Assembly: GCA_017554615.1 (NCBI GenBank)
Contig: JAFZHY010000002.1
Coordinates: forward strand, 108,605 to 172,604
DNA length: 64,000 bases
Source: Clostridia bacterium
GTDB taxonomy: Bacteria > Bacillota > Clostridia > UMGS1840 > HGM11507
Direction of reading: 5' to 3'
Under the pieces are notes generated by a model, which made no database searches, was not told the DNA's origin, and saw only the letters and a list, made by a program, of their open reading frames with translations. Below, piece by piece: positions 7,540 through 16,718 of this stretch. The first letter of the stretch is position 1. Every line of letters starts with the position of its first letter. Made by a program: the position numbers and the translations under genes.

Positions 7540-8484
7540 TTAATTCATTGCAAGAAATGCTGCACCAATAATTCCTGCATCATTATATAATTTAGCAATT
7601 TCTATTTTGGTCTTTTCTACATAATTATTATATTTGCAAAAATAAACAATTTCTTTTAAAGGCTTTAGAAGATAATCTCCCTCTTTGGATATTCCTCCGC
7701 CTATAACAATTTTTTGAGGCTGTAATACATTTATAATAGATGTAACACCGCATCCTATATATCCTATATATTTATCCACTACTTCCTGTGCAGCCTTGTC
7801 CCCTTTTTTCGCACAGTCAAATGATGTTCTTCCGCTTACTTTAAAGTTATTATCCTTAACCCATTTATGCATTAAAGAATCAGGGTTTTTATCCATAGCC
7901 TCTTTTGTAAAGCGTATAAGCGCACTTACAGATGCATACTGCTCCCAGCAACCTGAACATCCGCAAGTACAAGGTGCACCGTCAACTTCAATTTTCATAT
8001 GCCCGAGTTCTGCTCCTGCTCCGTTAAAGCCACTGTAAATCTTGGAGTTTATTATTATACCTCCTCCGACGCCTGTCCCCAATGTTACGAAAACAAAACT
8101 GTCGCACCCTTCACCATATAAAATATACTCGCCTAATGCTGCTGCGTTGGCATCGTTTCCTATACTTACCTTTTTGTTAAGTTTTTTTCCTAACATTTCT
8201 GATATAGGCACATTGGTCATCCCTATATTGCTTAAATGCTTTATTATCCCCTCTTTATTATCAACTATCCCAGGGCATCCCACTCCCACACCGTATATAT
8301 CATCCATACTAAGAGATGCTTCTTTTACGATTTTTTGTGATAGTGTTGCCATATCATCAATTATCTTTGATGGCTCTCTTTCTTTCAAAGTAGGAGTTGA
8401 CCCTTTATTTATAATGTTGCCCTTTTCATCTACTATTCCTGCGGCAATATTTGTTCCCCCAAAATCTATTCCTAAGTAATACAT
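7540..8484 (-). CDS. ROK family glucokinase
   Basis: A 314-residue ROK sugar kinase, most likely phosphorylating glucose with ATP. The phosphate-binding loop is YYLGIDFGGTNIAAGIVDE at the N-terminus; GVGCPGIVDN lies near 80; the substrate/phosphate motif VTLGTGVGGGIII lies near 130-142. The zinc-binding ROK signature CTCGCSGCWE, with H in GHMKIEVDG, is near 160-180, and NVLQPQKIVIGGGIS near 255-270. The start at 8484 was chosen over an upstream in-frame ATG because GGAGG lies five bases before it. Substrate preference beyond glucose-like hexoses is not determined. Confidence 0.93.
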   Translation of the reverse strand: MYYLGIDFGGTNIAAGIVDEKGNIINKGSTPTLKEREPSKIIDDMATLSQKIVKEASLSMDDIYGVGVGCPGIVDNKEGIIKHLSNIGMTNVPISEMLGKKLNKKVSIGNDANAAALGEYILYGEGCDSFVFVTLGTGVGGGIIINSKIYSGFNGAGAELGHMKIEVDGAPCTCGCSGCWEQYASVSALIRFTKEAMDKNPDSLMHKWVKDNNFKVSGRTSFDCAKKGDKAAQEVVDKYIGYIGCGVTSIINVLQPQKIVIGGGISKEGDYLLKPLKEIVYFCKYNNYVEKTKIEIAKLYNDAGIIGAAFLAMN

Positions 8485-8647
8485 AAATGCCTCCATTAGT
8501 TAAAAATATCTATATAGTTATTATATATATTTTTTTAAATAAAATCAATTAAATATTTAAACTTTTAAATTAGCGAAAAAAAATATTGCAAAGGATAAGA
8601 AAAAATGATAAAATAATAACATATAAATTTAAAAGGATGGTACATAT

Positions 8648-9373
8648 ATGAACGAATTTAACGGTATCGAAACAAACGAAGTTTTACAGCAACCAAACGA
8701 AAATAGTCTAAAGGCTAAAAAGAGTTTTTTTAATTTCTCTTTATCTAAACTTTTTGTTATTTTATTAGGCTTTACAGCAGCACTTTGTACTTTATATTTT
8801 TCTATTGACACTATTTATAAACCTCTTATAGAAAACATAAAGTTATTTACCGAGCAGCAACAGGCAGGTGCCGAAATTTCAGCTCTTAGCATGATTCCTA
8901 TATACATATATCTTGCTATTGTTTCACTTTTTATAATCTGCCCTGTAATAGCAAGTCTTCTTCCTAAAAAGTTTAAAAATATGGCAATAATTCTTATGAT
9001 GGTTCCTTTTTCTTGGAAAATTCTTGAATTTTTACCTTCACTTGTTGATATTATTTTATACAGCATTGAATACAAAGAAGAATACAGTCAACTTATTGCA
9101 ATGGATGAATTTAAAACTCAGTTAAGAGATTTATACTTAATGTTAGTTGCAACTTTATCTGTACTTGCGGCTTCTATTATAATCGCTCTAAGAGGTAAAG
9201 AAAAGAAAGTAAAAAATACACCTGAAATTTCAGATGAAAACGATGTTGTATTCTACGAAATTTCTGATGAAACTAAAGAAGTTGTTACAGAAGATAACGA
9301 AGAAGAAGTTACAGAAGAAGCTACAGAAGATAACGAAGAAGTTATCGACGAATCAGACGAAGAAAATCTTTAA
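8648..9373 (+). CDS. Membrane protein with acidic C-terminal tail, unknown function
   Basis: A 241-residue protein I cannot assign to a named family. Residues 1-28 are hydrophilic. Hydrophobic segments lie at about 30-52, 78-103, 110-130 and 155-178. After a KEKKVKN basic patch the last 55 residues are almost entirely acidic, with repeats of VTEDNEEEV/ATEDNEEVIDE. AAAGGATGG precedes the ATG at 8648. It is a single gene followed by a strong terminator. The acidic repeat may have expanded by slippage of a short unit. Confidence 0.75.
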   Translation: MNEFNGIETNEVLQQPNENSLKAKKSFFNFSLSKLFVILLGFTAALCTLYFSIDTIYKPLIENIKLFTEQQQAGAEISALSMIPIYIYLAIVSLFIICPVIASLLPKKFKNMAIILMMVPFSWKILEFLPSLVDIILYSIEYKEEYSQLIAMDEFKTQLRDLYLMLVATLSVLAASIIIALRGKEKKVKNTPEISDENDVVFYEISDETKEVVTEDNEEEVTEEATEDNEEVIDESDEENL

Positions 9374-9379
9374 TATATA

Positions 9380-9411
9380 AAAAGGCGATGTGAAGATTAC
9401 ATCGCCTTTTT
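9380..9411 (+). terminator. Intrinsic terminator after the acidic-tail membrane protein gene
   Basis: AAAAGGCGATGT and ACATCGCCTTTT form a 12-bp stem with a GAAGATT loop and a T tract. Confidence 0.92.
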
Positions 9412-9437
9412 AAAGTCAGTATTTTAAGGTTAATTTT

Positions 9438-10352
9438 ATGTATTATAAATATTCAGAGTATCTTAAAGAAAAATACAAAGAAAAAGTATATAAACTTCCT
9501 GTTAATCTTCCCCTTACCTGCCCTAACAGAGACGGTACAAAGGGGTTTGGCGGGTGCATTTTCTGCTCCGAAATAGGTGCAGGGTTTGAAACTAAAAAAG
9601 CAAGTGTGCCTATAAAGACACAACTTAAAGAGAATATGGCATATATCGGGAAAAAATACAATGCAAAAAAGTTTATTGCTTATTTTCAAAATTTTTCAAA
9701 CACTTATCTTCCGCCTGATGAGTTTTATAGAAACTTAAAAGAGGCATCCCAGTTTGAAAACATTGTAGAAATTGCAGTTTCTACCCGTCCTGACTGTATT
9801 ACAAAGGCTCATCTTGAGAGTGCAAAAAAGATAAAGGACGAATACGGTGTTGAAATAATGTTTGAAATGGGGCTTCAGACTGCAAATGACAATTCTCTTA
9901 AAATTCTTAACCGTGGGCATACAGTATATGATTTTGAAAATTCGGCAGGTCTTATTCATGAATATGGCTTTTTAGTTGGTGCGCATGTAATTTTAGGGTT
10001 ATTTACCGATACGATAGAAGACGTTAAAAACACTGCCCTGTTTTTAAATAAATGTAAAGTAGACAATATAAAATGCCATTCTTTATACATACTTAAAAAC
10101 ACACGACTTTTTGGAATGTATGAAAAAGGCGAAATAAAACTTAAAACCAAAGAGGAATTTATAGATGAAGTGTTTGTTTTTCTTGCTTACCTAAACCCTC
10201 AATGTGCTGTTCAAAGGTTACTTGGAAGAGCGCCAAAGGAAGACACTGTTTTTGAAAACTGGGGGCATAGTTGGAGAAAGATACATAACGAAATTGAAGA
10301 AAGAATGAGAAAGACAAACTTTTGTCAAGGTCAAAGTTTAAAATTAAAATAA
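9438..10352 (+). CDS. TIGR01212 family radical SAM protein (YtqA/YhcC-like)
   Basis: A 304-residue radical SAM enzyme. The cluster-binding region reads LTCPNRDGTKGFGGCIFCSE near residues 26-45; the longer gap between the first two cysteines is normal for this family. Other family-typical parts are FIAYFQNFSNTY, STRPDC and the tail ENWGHSWRKIHNEIEERM. The YtqA/YhcC family is widespread, with no settled reaction known to me. No clear ribosome binding site beyond AAGG precedes the ATG at 9438. It lies between two terminator-bounded units. Confidence 0.93.
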   Translation: MYYKYSEYLKEKYKEKVYKLPVNLPLTCPNRDGTKGFGGCIFCSEIGAGFETKKASVPIKTQLKENMAYIGKKYNAKKFIAYFQNFSNTYLPPDEFYRNLKEASQFENIVEIAVSTRPDCITKAHLESAKKIKDEYGVEIMFEMGLQTANDNSLKILNRGHTVYDFENSAGLIHEYGFLVGAHVILGLFTDTIEDVKNTALFLNKCKVDNIKCHSLYILKNTRLFGMYEKGEIKLKTKEEFIDEVFVFLAYLNPQCAVQRLLGRAPKEDTVFENWGHSWRKIHNEIEERMRKTNFCQGQSLKLK

Positions 10353-10403
10353 TCATAAAGGCAACTTTTTTTAAATATATTTATACCGAAAGGAGTTTTT
10401 TCC

Positions 10404-10820
10404 ATGAATATTATTGATTTAAGAAGGTCAGTTATAAGTGCTTTGGTAGGCATTATATTAACCGTAATTTTATTTTTACTTTTTACTTTACTTACTGCTA
10501 TGTCTGTAATTCCTGACGGAGCGATAAAAACAATTTCTATAATCATTACTGTTTTTTCTGCTTTTGCATCAGGCTTTTTAACATCTAAAAATGTATATGA
10601 ATACGGTCTTTTAAACGGACTTGCTACCGGTCTTATATATTTTCTTATGCTTTTTGTTTTAAGCATTATAGTTACTCTTAGTTTCTCTTTTACATCTTCT
10701 TTATTCATCCGTTTTCTGCTTATTATAATTGCATCAGGCTTTGGCGGAATTTTAGGAATAAATGTAAGAGCAAACAGACAAAGACAAAGACGAAGAAGAA
10801 GTGCATACAGAAGAGTATAA
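10404..10820 (+). CDS. TIGR04086 family (YrzE-like) membrane protein
   Basis: A 138-residue protein with four predicted membrane helices (about 10-32, 40-60, 68-95, 100-122) and an arginine-rich C-terminus (NVRANRQRQRRRRS). The segment SAFASGFLTSKNVYEYGLLNG followed by GLIYFLML is the family signature. The function of TIGR04086/YrzE proteins is unknown. AAAGGAG precedes the ATG. It sits alone between the radical SAM gene and purC. Confidence 0.85.
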   Translation: MNIIDLRRSVISALVGIILTVILFLLFTLLTAMSVIPDGAIKTISIIITVFSAFASGFLTSKNVYEYGLLNGLATGLIYFLMLFVLSIIVTLSFSFTSSLFIRFLLIIIASGFGGILGINVRANRQRQRRRRSAYRRV

Positions 10821-10925
10821 AATATTTAATTTTTTTTAAAAAAGTATATGCAAATTAAAAAAAGTGTGATAAAATAATTTTTGTTATTTAAGATAATTTT
10901 ATTTTTTATAGAAGGAGCGCTACTT

Positions 10926-11612
10926 ATGAAAAAGATTTACACAGGTAAAACAAAAGATGTTTACAGTTTAGATAACGGAAACGTTATGTTAAAATTCAAA
11001 GACGACTGTACAGGCAAAGACGGAGTTTTTGACCCAGGTGAAAACTCAGTTGGTCTTACAATAGACGGTATCGGTAAAGCTAATCTTGAAACATCTATTC
11101 ACTATTTTGAACTTCTTAAAGAAGCAGGTATAAAAACTCACTATGTTGGTGCAAATATAGAAGATGCTACAATGGAAGTTCTTCCTGCTACTGTTTTCGG
11201 ACACGGTTTGGAAGTTATCTGCAGATTGGTTGCAACAGGAAGTTTTATAAGAAGATACGGTGAATACATTGAAGACGGAACAGTTTTAGACGGCGGATAT
11301 GTTGAATGTACATTTAAAAATGACGAAAAAGGCGACCCGTTAGTTACAAAAGAAGGTCTTGTTGCTCTTAAGGTTATGAGTGATGAAATGTTTGAAAGCA
11401 TGAAAGAACAGACTTTAAAAATCACAAAAATTGTTGCTGACGATTTAAAAACTATCGGTCTTGACCTTTGGGATATTAAATTTGAATTTGGCTTTAATAA
11501 AGATGAAGTTATCTTAATTGATGAAATTGCTTCAGGTAATATGAGAGTTTATAAAGACGGTAAAATCGTTGACCCTGTTGAACTTACAAAACTTATATTA
11601 AACAGAAACTAA
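10926..11612 (+). CDS. purC: Phosphoribosylaminoimidazolesuccinocarboxamide synthase
   Basis: SAICAR synthetase joins aspartate to CAIR with ATP in de novo purine synthesis. It has 228 residues, slightly under the common 235-240. It opens [16 protein letters not shown]; the substrate-binding [16 protein letters not shown] is near 95-110 and [20 protein letters not shown] with DEIASGNMR is near 178-205. The start at 10926 follows GAAGGAG; an upstream in-frame start at 10881 lacks such a site. Other purine genes are not adjacent, so it may be regulated alone. Confidence 0.96.
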   Translation: MKKIYTGKTKDVYSLDNGNVMLKFKDDCTGKDGVFDPGENSVGLTIDGIGKANLETSIHYFELLKEAGIKTHYVGANIEDATMEVLPATVFGHGLEVICRLVATGSFIRRYGEYIEDGTVLDGGYVECTFKNDEKGDPLVTKEGLVALKVMSDEMFESMKEQTLKITKIVADDLKTIGLDLWDIKFEFGFNKDEVILIDEIASGNMRVYKDGKIVDPVELTKLILNRN

Positions 11613-11631
11613 TAATTAAATAACTAAAAAA

Positions 11632-11665
11632 AATAAATGGTTGTACAATTTACAACCATTTATTT
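11632..11665. terminator. Bidirectional terminator between purC and pnp
   Basis: AATAAATGGTTGTA and TACAACCATTTATT form a 14-bp perfect stem with a CAATT loop and T-rich flanks on both strands. Confidence 0.92.
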
Positions 11666-11674
11666 TTTATATAA

Positions 11675-13786
11675 TTATTCGCTGACTGTTTCTTCTTTTT
11701 CTGGGCGAGGAAGTGCATCTTTTCTTGAAAGATTTATTCTTCCCATTTTGTCAATCTCAACAACCTTAACAACTATTTCATCGCCAACATTAACAACATC
11801 TGTTACTTTATTAACGCGTTTAAAGTCAAGTTTTGAAATATGGCAAAGACCTTCTTTATTAGGAAGAACTTCTACAAATGCACCGAAGTCCATAATTCTT
11901 GTAACTTTACCTGTATAAACTTCGCCAACTTCTATTTCTTTAACAATACCTTCAATTATTTTAACAGCCTTGTTACCTGCTTCTGCATCATTTGCTGCAA
12001 TAAATACTCTTCCGTCATCTTCAATATCGATTTTAACGCCTGTATCAGCGATAATCTTCTGAATAACTTTACCGCCTGAACCGATAACATCACGGATTTT
12101 ATCAACATCAATCTGCATTGTCATAATTTTAGGAGCGTATTTTGAAAGTTCAGGTCTAACTTCAGGAATTGCTTTTAGCATTACTTCGTCTAAGATATAA
12201 TATCTTGCATTCTTGGTTTTTTCAAGCGCTTCTTTGATGATTTCCATAGTTAAACCGTCAACCTTGATATCAACCTGAATTGCTGTGATACCTTTCTTTG
12301 TACCACCAACTTTAAAGTCCATATCTCCGTAGAAATCTTCCAAGCCCTGAATGTCAACCATTGTTGCAAAACCATTGTCATCAGTAATAAGACCACATGA
12401 AATACCTGCAACAGGAGCAGTGATAGGAACACCTGCAGCCATAAGTGCAAGGGTACTTCCGCAGATACTTCCCTGAGATGTAGAACCGTTAGAACTTAAA
12501 ACTTCGGATACAACTCTTATTGAATAAGGGAATACATCTTCTGACGGAATAACTGGCTCTAATGCTCTTTCTGCTAAAGCACCATGACCAACTTCACGTC
12601 TGCCTGGGCCTCTTGAAGGCTTTGTTTCACCAACTGAATAACTTGGGAAGTTATAGTGGTGGATATATCTTTTTGATTCTTCTTCGTCAATACCGTCTAA
12701 CTTCTGAACATCAGAAAGAAGACCTAATGTAACGATAGATAAAACCTGAGTCTGACCACGGGTAAACATACCTGAACCGTGTGGTCTTGGAAGAAGGTCA
12801 ACTTCTGCAGATAATGGTCTTATTTCGTCCATTCCTCTTCCGTCAACTCTTTTTCTTTCGTCTTTAAGCCATGCTCTTACAATCTTCTTCTGAAGTTTGT
12901 ACATAACTTCGCCGATTTCTGCATCTATTATTTCTTCATATTTTTCTTTGAACTCTTCAACTGCTGCATCAGTTATAGCCTGAATTGCTTTATCTCTTTC
13001 AGATTTTTCTATAATAACCAATGCTTTTTTAACATCTTCGCTAAACTTAAGTTCAACATCATCGAATAAATCGTGGTTTACATCGATAGATTCATAACTG
13101 AATTTTTCTTTACCGATTTCTTTTGCTATCATATCGATAAAATCGCACATTTTTTTGATTTCTTCATGAGCAATTTCGATAGCCTTTAACATATCTTCTT
13201 CAGATACTTCTTTAGCACCTGCTTCAATCATAACGATTTTTTCTCTTGAAGCAGCAACTGTTAAATTAAGAGTAGAGATTTCTCTCTGTGCGCTTGTAGG
13301 GTTTATAACAAATTCCCCGTCGCAAATACCCATATTAACAGCACCGATAGGTCCGTTAAACGGAATATCAGAAATGGCAACAGCAAGTGCTGCACCGTTC
13401 ATTGCTGCTATTTCAGGTGAGTTATCCTGCTCAACTGACATAACAGTTGCAACGATAGAAACATCGTTTCTTAAATCTTTAGGGAATAAAGGTCTCATCG
13501 GTCTGTCGATAAGTCTTGATGTTAAAATCGCTTTATCGGTAGGCTTTCCTTCTCTTTTCATAAATGAGCCTGGAATTTTACCAACTGAGTAAAGTCTTTC
13601 TTCAAAGTCAACATTAAGAGGGAAAAAGTCTATTCCTTCTCTTGGCTTTGCAGATGCTGTTACGTTAACTAATACTGCAGTTTCTCCATATCTTACAAGG
13701 CAAGACCCGTTTGATAAACCAGCCATTTTACCTGTTTCTACGATAAACGGACGGCCTGCAAGTGTTGTTTCAAATACCTTAAACAT
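11675..13786 (-). CDS. pnp: Polyribonucleotide nucleotidyltransferase
   Basis: PNPase degrades RNA phosphorolytically from the 3' end and takes part in mRNA turnover. It has 703 residues, the standard length. Order: first RNase PH domain (about 10-140, with LTSRLIDRPMRPLFP), all-alpha linker (about 145-230), second RNase PH domain (about 310-540, with GSGMFTRGQTQVLS and SSNGSTSQGSICGSTLALM), KH domain (about 555-610, with IRDVIGSGGKVIQKI) and S1 domain (about 620-690). The ATG follows AAGGAGAG. It is downstream of rpsO, the conserved rpsO-pnp order; a stem-loop and a repeat remnant separate them. Confidence 0.98.
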   Translation of the reverse strand: MFKVFETTLAGRPFIVETGKMAGLSNGSCLVRYGETAVLVNVTASAKPREGIDFFPLNVDFEERLYSVGKIPGSFMKREGKPTDKAILTSRLIDRPMRPLFPKDLRNDVSIVATVMSVEQDNSPEIAAMNGAALAVAISDIPFNGPIGAVNMGICDGEFVINPTSAQREISTLNLTVAASREKIVMIEAGAKEVSEEDMLKAIEIAHEEIKKMCDFIDMIAKEIGKEKFSYESIDVNHDLFDDVELKFSEDVKKALVIIEKSERDKAIQAITDAAVEEFKEKYEEIIDAEIGEVMYKLQKKIVRAWLKDERKRVDGRGMDEIRPLSAEVDLLPRPHGSGMFTRGQTQVLSIVTLGLLSDVQKLDGIDEEESKRYIHHYNFPSYSVGETKPSRGPGRREVGHGALAERALEPVIPSEDVFPYSIRVVSEVLSSNGSTSQGSICGSTLALMAAGVPITAPVAGISCGLITDDNGFATMVDIQGLEDFYGDMDFKVGGTKKGITAIQVDIKVDGLTMEIIKEALEKTKNARYYILDEVMLKAIPEVRPELSKYAPKIMTMQIDVDKIRDVIGSGGKVIQKIIADTGVKIDIEDDGRVFIAANDAEAGNKAVKIIEGIVKEIEVGEVYTGKVTRIMDFGAFVEVLPNKEGLCHISKLDFKRVNKVTDVVNVGDEIVVKVVEIDKMGRINLSRKDALPRPEKEETVSE

Positions 13787-13824
13787 AATTTTCTCTCCTT
13801 TGTATTAAATATTTATCGGAGGTT

Positions 13825-13884
13825 AGTGCAGTATGAAGCACAATTTATAATTTAAAACCATATAGTGTTCGAGTACTACTGCAC
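13825..13884 (-). repeat. 60-bp remnant of the TIR element in the rpsO-pnp gap
   Basis: The piece keeps AGTGCAGTA at one end and GTGTTCGAGTACTACTGCAC at the other, with only the start of the element between. Its inner part matches 27000-27058 with five mismatches in 59 positions. Read leftward it keeps the ATG and first codons of the element-borne ORF (MVLNYKLCFILH), then stops at TAA. It looks like an internal deletion derivative. Confidence 0.8.
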
Positions 13885-13886
13885 GA

Positions 13887-13945
13887 AGGTTTTAGCAGTT
13901 AGATATATATTCCCTTTTAAAACACATATCTAATTGCTATAACCT
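13887..13945 (-). promoter_or_regulatory. Long imperfect stem-loop in the pnp leader
   Basis: AGGTTTTAGCAGTTAGATAT and ATATCTAATTGCTATAACCT pair across a roughly 19-nt loop. It lies in the mRNA upstream of pnp, between rpsO and the repeat remnant. A pnp leader hairpin is an RNase III and PNPase autoregulation site in E. coli; a similar role here is only inference. Confidence 0.5.
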
Positions 13946-13970
13946 CTTTTTCTCCGAATGATTATAATTA

Positions 13971-13990
13971 AAGGGGCATATTTGCCCCTT
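13971..13990 (-). terminator. GC-rich hairpin after rpsO (weak terminator or attenuator)
   Basis: AAGGGGCA and TGCCCCTT form an 8-bp stem with a TATT loop. The downstream T run is short and interrupted (TTTAATTAT), so partial read-through from rpsO to pnp is plausible. Confidence 0.6.
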
Positions 13991-13995
13991 TAAAA

Positions 13996-14259
13996 TTACT
14001 TTCTGATGTTTAACTTTTCAATAATTGCTCTGTATCTTTCGATATCTTTCTTCATAAGATATGCTAAAAGATTTTTTCTTTTACCAACCATCATTAAAAG
14101 ACCTCTTCTTGAGTGGTGGTCTTTCTTGTGAGTTTTAAGATGCTCTGTAAGATGATTGATTCTTTCAGTTAAAATAGCAACCTGAACTTCTGGAGAACCT
14201 GTATCACCGTCTTTTAACTGATAAGTTGTGATTAATTCCTGTTTTCTTTCTTTAAGCAT
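13996..14259 (-). CDS. rpsO: 30S ribosomal protein S15
   Basis: S15 is a primary 16S rRNA-binding protein of the 30S platform. It has 87 residues, close to the usual 88-89. The sequence contains the conserved [39 protein letters not shown] and [23 protein letters not shown] lies at optimal distance from the ATG. A promoter with 17-bp spacing lies at 14365-14393, leaving a leader of about 100 nt that contains short stems such as GCGAATAAATTTCGC and could mediate autoregulation, as in other bacteria. The next gene in the direction of transcription is pnp. Confidence 0.98.
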   Translation of the reverse strand: MLKERKQELITTYQLKDGDTGSPEVQVAILTERINHLTEHLKTHKKDHHSRRGLLMMVGKRKNLLAYLMKKDIERYRAIIEKLNIRK

Positions 14260-14364
14260 TGTTTTTTACCTCCTTTTATTATTTATCACATACCTTAGTA
14301 AAGGGTCAAAGGTGTGCGAAATTTATTCGCTTTATCCCTAAACCAAGAATATTGACCATAGAAC

Positions 14365-14393
14365 ATTCTAACATATGAGTAAAGTTTTGTCAA
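14365..14393 (-). promoter_or_regulatory. Promoter for rpsO-pnp
   Basis: Read leftward, TTGACA (14393-14388) and TAGAAT (14370-14365) are 17 bases apart. The -35 box overlaps the last bases of the B6 kinase gene. Confidence 0.8.
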
Positions 14394-15223
14394 TTTATTT
14401 TTTTATTAAATTGAAAGAATTTTTCATAAACAAGACCTTGCTCCCAACTTCCTCCCAAATTATAAGTTTCCTTTATAATTTCGGTAAGAACATTATGGGC
14501 ATTTACTGCTGCTTCTTTAACATTTTTACCGTTAAGCATTTCGCCTAACACAACAGATGAAAAAACATCCCCTGCGCCGCAATAGTCCCCTTTTATGTAT
14601 TCACATTCTATTATTTCTACCTCTCCGTATTCGGATACTACCATACACATTTTATCTTCTAATGGAACGGATGTTATTATAATTTTATTTGCCATACCGT
14701 GGCTGTTAAGCCTGTCTACCAACCCTCTTATATTTTCTCTTGTAACCGTTTCTTTATATGGAAGTTTTGCAAGAAAACACGCTTCGGTAAAATTAGGGGT
14801 TACTAAATCTGCATAAAGGCAAAGTTCTCTCATTTTTTTAACAGATGAATCGTCAAAAAAAGTATAAAGTTTACCGTCATCCCCAAGAACAGGGTCAACC
14901 AAGACAAACTTTTCCTTTATTTTATTTTTAATCATAAACTGCTTAACTGTTTCCATCTGCGAAACTGTCGGAATATAGCCTGTAAACACTGCATCAAACT
15001 CAACGCCTAAATCATCAAGACGCGAGAGTATATCCTTTGTAGTAAATTCTAAATTAAAATTTGCAGGGTTTTCAAAACCTGTATGATATGATAAATATGA
15101 TGTAACAATCGGGCAAACTTCATACCCCATTGCCGAAAGTGTTGGAATTACAACCGTAAGCGAACATTTGCCGAATGTTGACAAATCGTTTATTGCTGCA
15201 ACTCTTTTTAATAATTTTTTCAT
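14390..15223 (-). CDS. Pyridoxamine/pyridoxal kinase
   Basis: A 277-residue ribokinase-fold enzyme phosphorylating B6 vitamers in PLP salvage. It opens with RVAAINDLSTFGKCSLTVVIP, typical of clostridial PdxY/pyridoxamine kinases. The substrate loop TSYLSYHTGFENP is near 41-53, VLVDPVLGDDGKLY near 107-120, and the anion-hole motif KGDYCGAGDVFSSVVLGEM near 220-238. That motif reads GAGD where many family members have GTGD. A short AGGAATAAAG precedes the ATG. Which B6 vitamer is preferred cannot be told. Confidence 0.88.
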   Translation of the reverse strand: MKKLLKRVAAINDLSTFGKCSLTVVIPTLSAMGYEVCPIVTSYLSYHTGFENPANFNLEFTTKDILSRLDDLGVEFDAVFTGYIPTVSQMETVKQFMIKNKIKEKFVLVDPVLGDDGKLYTFFDDSSVKKMRELCLYADLVTPNFTEACFLAKLPYKETVTRENIRGLVDRLNSHGMANKIIITSVPLEDKMCMVVSEYGEVEIIECEYIKGDYCGAGDVFSSVVLGEMLNGKNVKEAAVNAHNVLTEIIKETYNLGGSWEQGLVYEKFFQFNKKIN

Positions 15224-15311
15224 AACTTTATTCCTTTTTTTTAATTCTCTATTTATTGTAATATAAATCTTAAATAATTACAATAATAAATTTAAAAAAG
15301 GGTGTGAAAAA

Positions 15312-16718
15312 ATGCTGCTTATCTTATTTTTAATAAACTTTTTATGTATTATAACCGTTATTTTTTCTGACAACAAAAAGCCACAGGAAACTGTTGCCTG
15401 GATACTGCTTTTATATATATTTCCTATTGGCGGAGTTTTAGTTTATATACTTTTTGGAAACCCTTTTCCTGCTTATAAAAAAAAGAAGTTATCATTAAGA
15501 GAATATTGCCATTTTAAAGATTATATAGAACTTAATAAAAAAGATATTTTAAAGGATAAAAAAAATATTTCTAAAAATTCCAAAGATTTAATTTTATTTA
15601 ACTTTAAAAATAACTTAAGCATCTTTTCAAAGGATAACACTCTTACCCTTTTTACTGACGGATATGATAAATACAAGAGCCTTTTTAATGATATATTAAA
15701 TGCAAAATACTCAATAAATATTGAATATTACATTATAAGAAACGATAAGGTAGGCAACGACTTTGTCAGTCTTCTTACAAAAAAGGCAAAAGAAGGGGTT
15801 AAGGTTAATTTGCTTTATGATGAATTTGCAAGTGCAAAAACATCTCTTAAGATGTTTAAGCCTCTTATTGATGCAGGGGGAAATGTTCACCGTTTTTTTA
15901 ATTCTATGGGTATAAATCTTATCAAGGTAAATAACCGCAACCACAGAAAAATTGCAGTTATAGACGGAAAAACAGGTTATATAGGTGGAATGAATATAGG
16001 GCTTGAATATATGGGCTTAAAAAGGCTTACGCCTTGGAGGGATACACATCTTAAAATAGAGGGGTCTGCTGTATATTCTCTTCAGGCAAGGTTTTTAAAT
16101 GATTTGGTTTTATGCACAAAAAACTTTAAGATAGATTATAAATTTTATTTTCCCAAAGTAGACTTTTTGGGGGATAAGAGTGTACAGATTATTACATCCG
16201 ACCCTGAATGCAGGAAAGAGGAGATAAAATACTCGTTTATTAAAATGATAAATATGGCAAAAAAAAGCATATATATTCAGACGCCATATTTTGTGCCTGA
16301 CTCTGCATTTTTGGAGGCTTTAAAAATTGCGGCACTGTCAGGGGTGGATATACGCATTATGATTCCAGGAAAGCCTGACAAGAAATATATTTATTATATC
16401 AATATGTCTTATATTGATGAACTTATAAAATACGGAGTTAAGTTTTATATACTTGATGCCTTCCTGCATTCTAAAACTATTGTAACCGATTGCGAGATAA
16501 CCTCGATAGGTACAAGCAACTTTGATATAAGAAGTTTTACGCTTAATTATGAAATAAATGCTTTTATATATGACAAGGAATTTGCTATAAAAAATGTTGA
16601 TGCTTTTTTACAGGATATTAAAAACTCAAAACTTTTAACCTATGAAGAATTTAAAAAAAGAAGCACATTTAAAAAGTTATGCGAAAAAACGCTAAAACTT
16701 TTTTCGCCTTTAGCATAA
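15312..16718 (+). CDS. cls: Cardiolipin synthase
   Basis: A 468-residue phospholipase D-family enzyme making cardiolipin from two phosphatidylglycerols at the membrane. Two N-terminal helices (about 1-18 and 28-48) flank the conserved ETVAWILLLYIFPIGG. HKD motif 1 is H211-K213-D218 in NHRKIAVIDGKTGYIGG, and motif 2 is H386-K388-D393 in FLHSKTIVTDCEITSIGTSN. The intervening PWRDTHLKIEG and TPYFVPD are also typical. GGGTGTG precedes the ATG. It is a single gene converging on the 809-residue protein gene, with a structured region between them. Confidence 0.95.
   Translation: MLLILFLINFLCIITVIFSDNKKPQETVAWILLLYIFPIGGVLVYILFGNPFPAYKKKKLSLREYCHFKDYIELNKKDILKDKKNISKNSKDLILFNFKNNLSIFSKDNTLTLFTDGYDKYKSLFNDILNAKYSINIEYYIIRNDKVGNDFVSLLTKKAKEGVKVNLLYDEFASAKTSLKMFKPLIDAGGNVHRFFNSMGINLIKVNNRNHRKIAVIDGKTGYIGGMNIGLEYMGLKRLTPWRDTHLKIEGSAVYSLQARFLNDLVLCTKNFKIDYKFYFPKVDFLGDKSVQIITSDPECRKEEIKYSFIKMINMAKKSIYIQTPYFVPDSAFLEALKIAALSGVDIRIMIPGKPDKKYIYYINMSYIDELIKYGVKFYILDAFLHSKTIVTDCEITSIGTSNFDIRSFTLNYEINAFIYDKEFAIKNVDAFLQDIKNSKLLTYEEFKKRSTFKKLCEKTLKLFSPLA

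Noticed and set aside
8042..8479. 145-codon frame antisense to the ROK kinase
   Set aside because: It is a shadow of the conserved kinase, with no start signal of its own.
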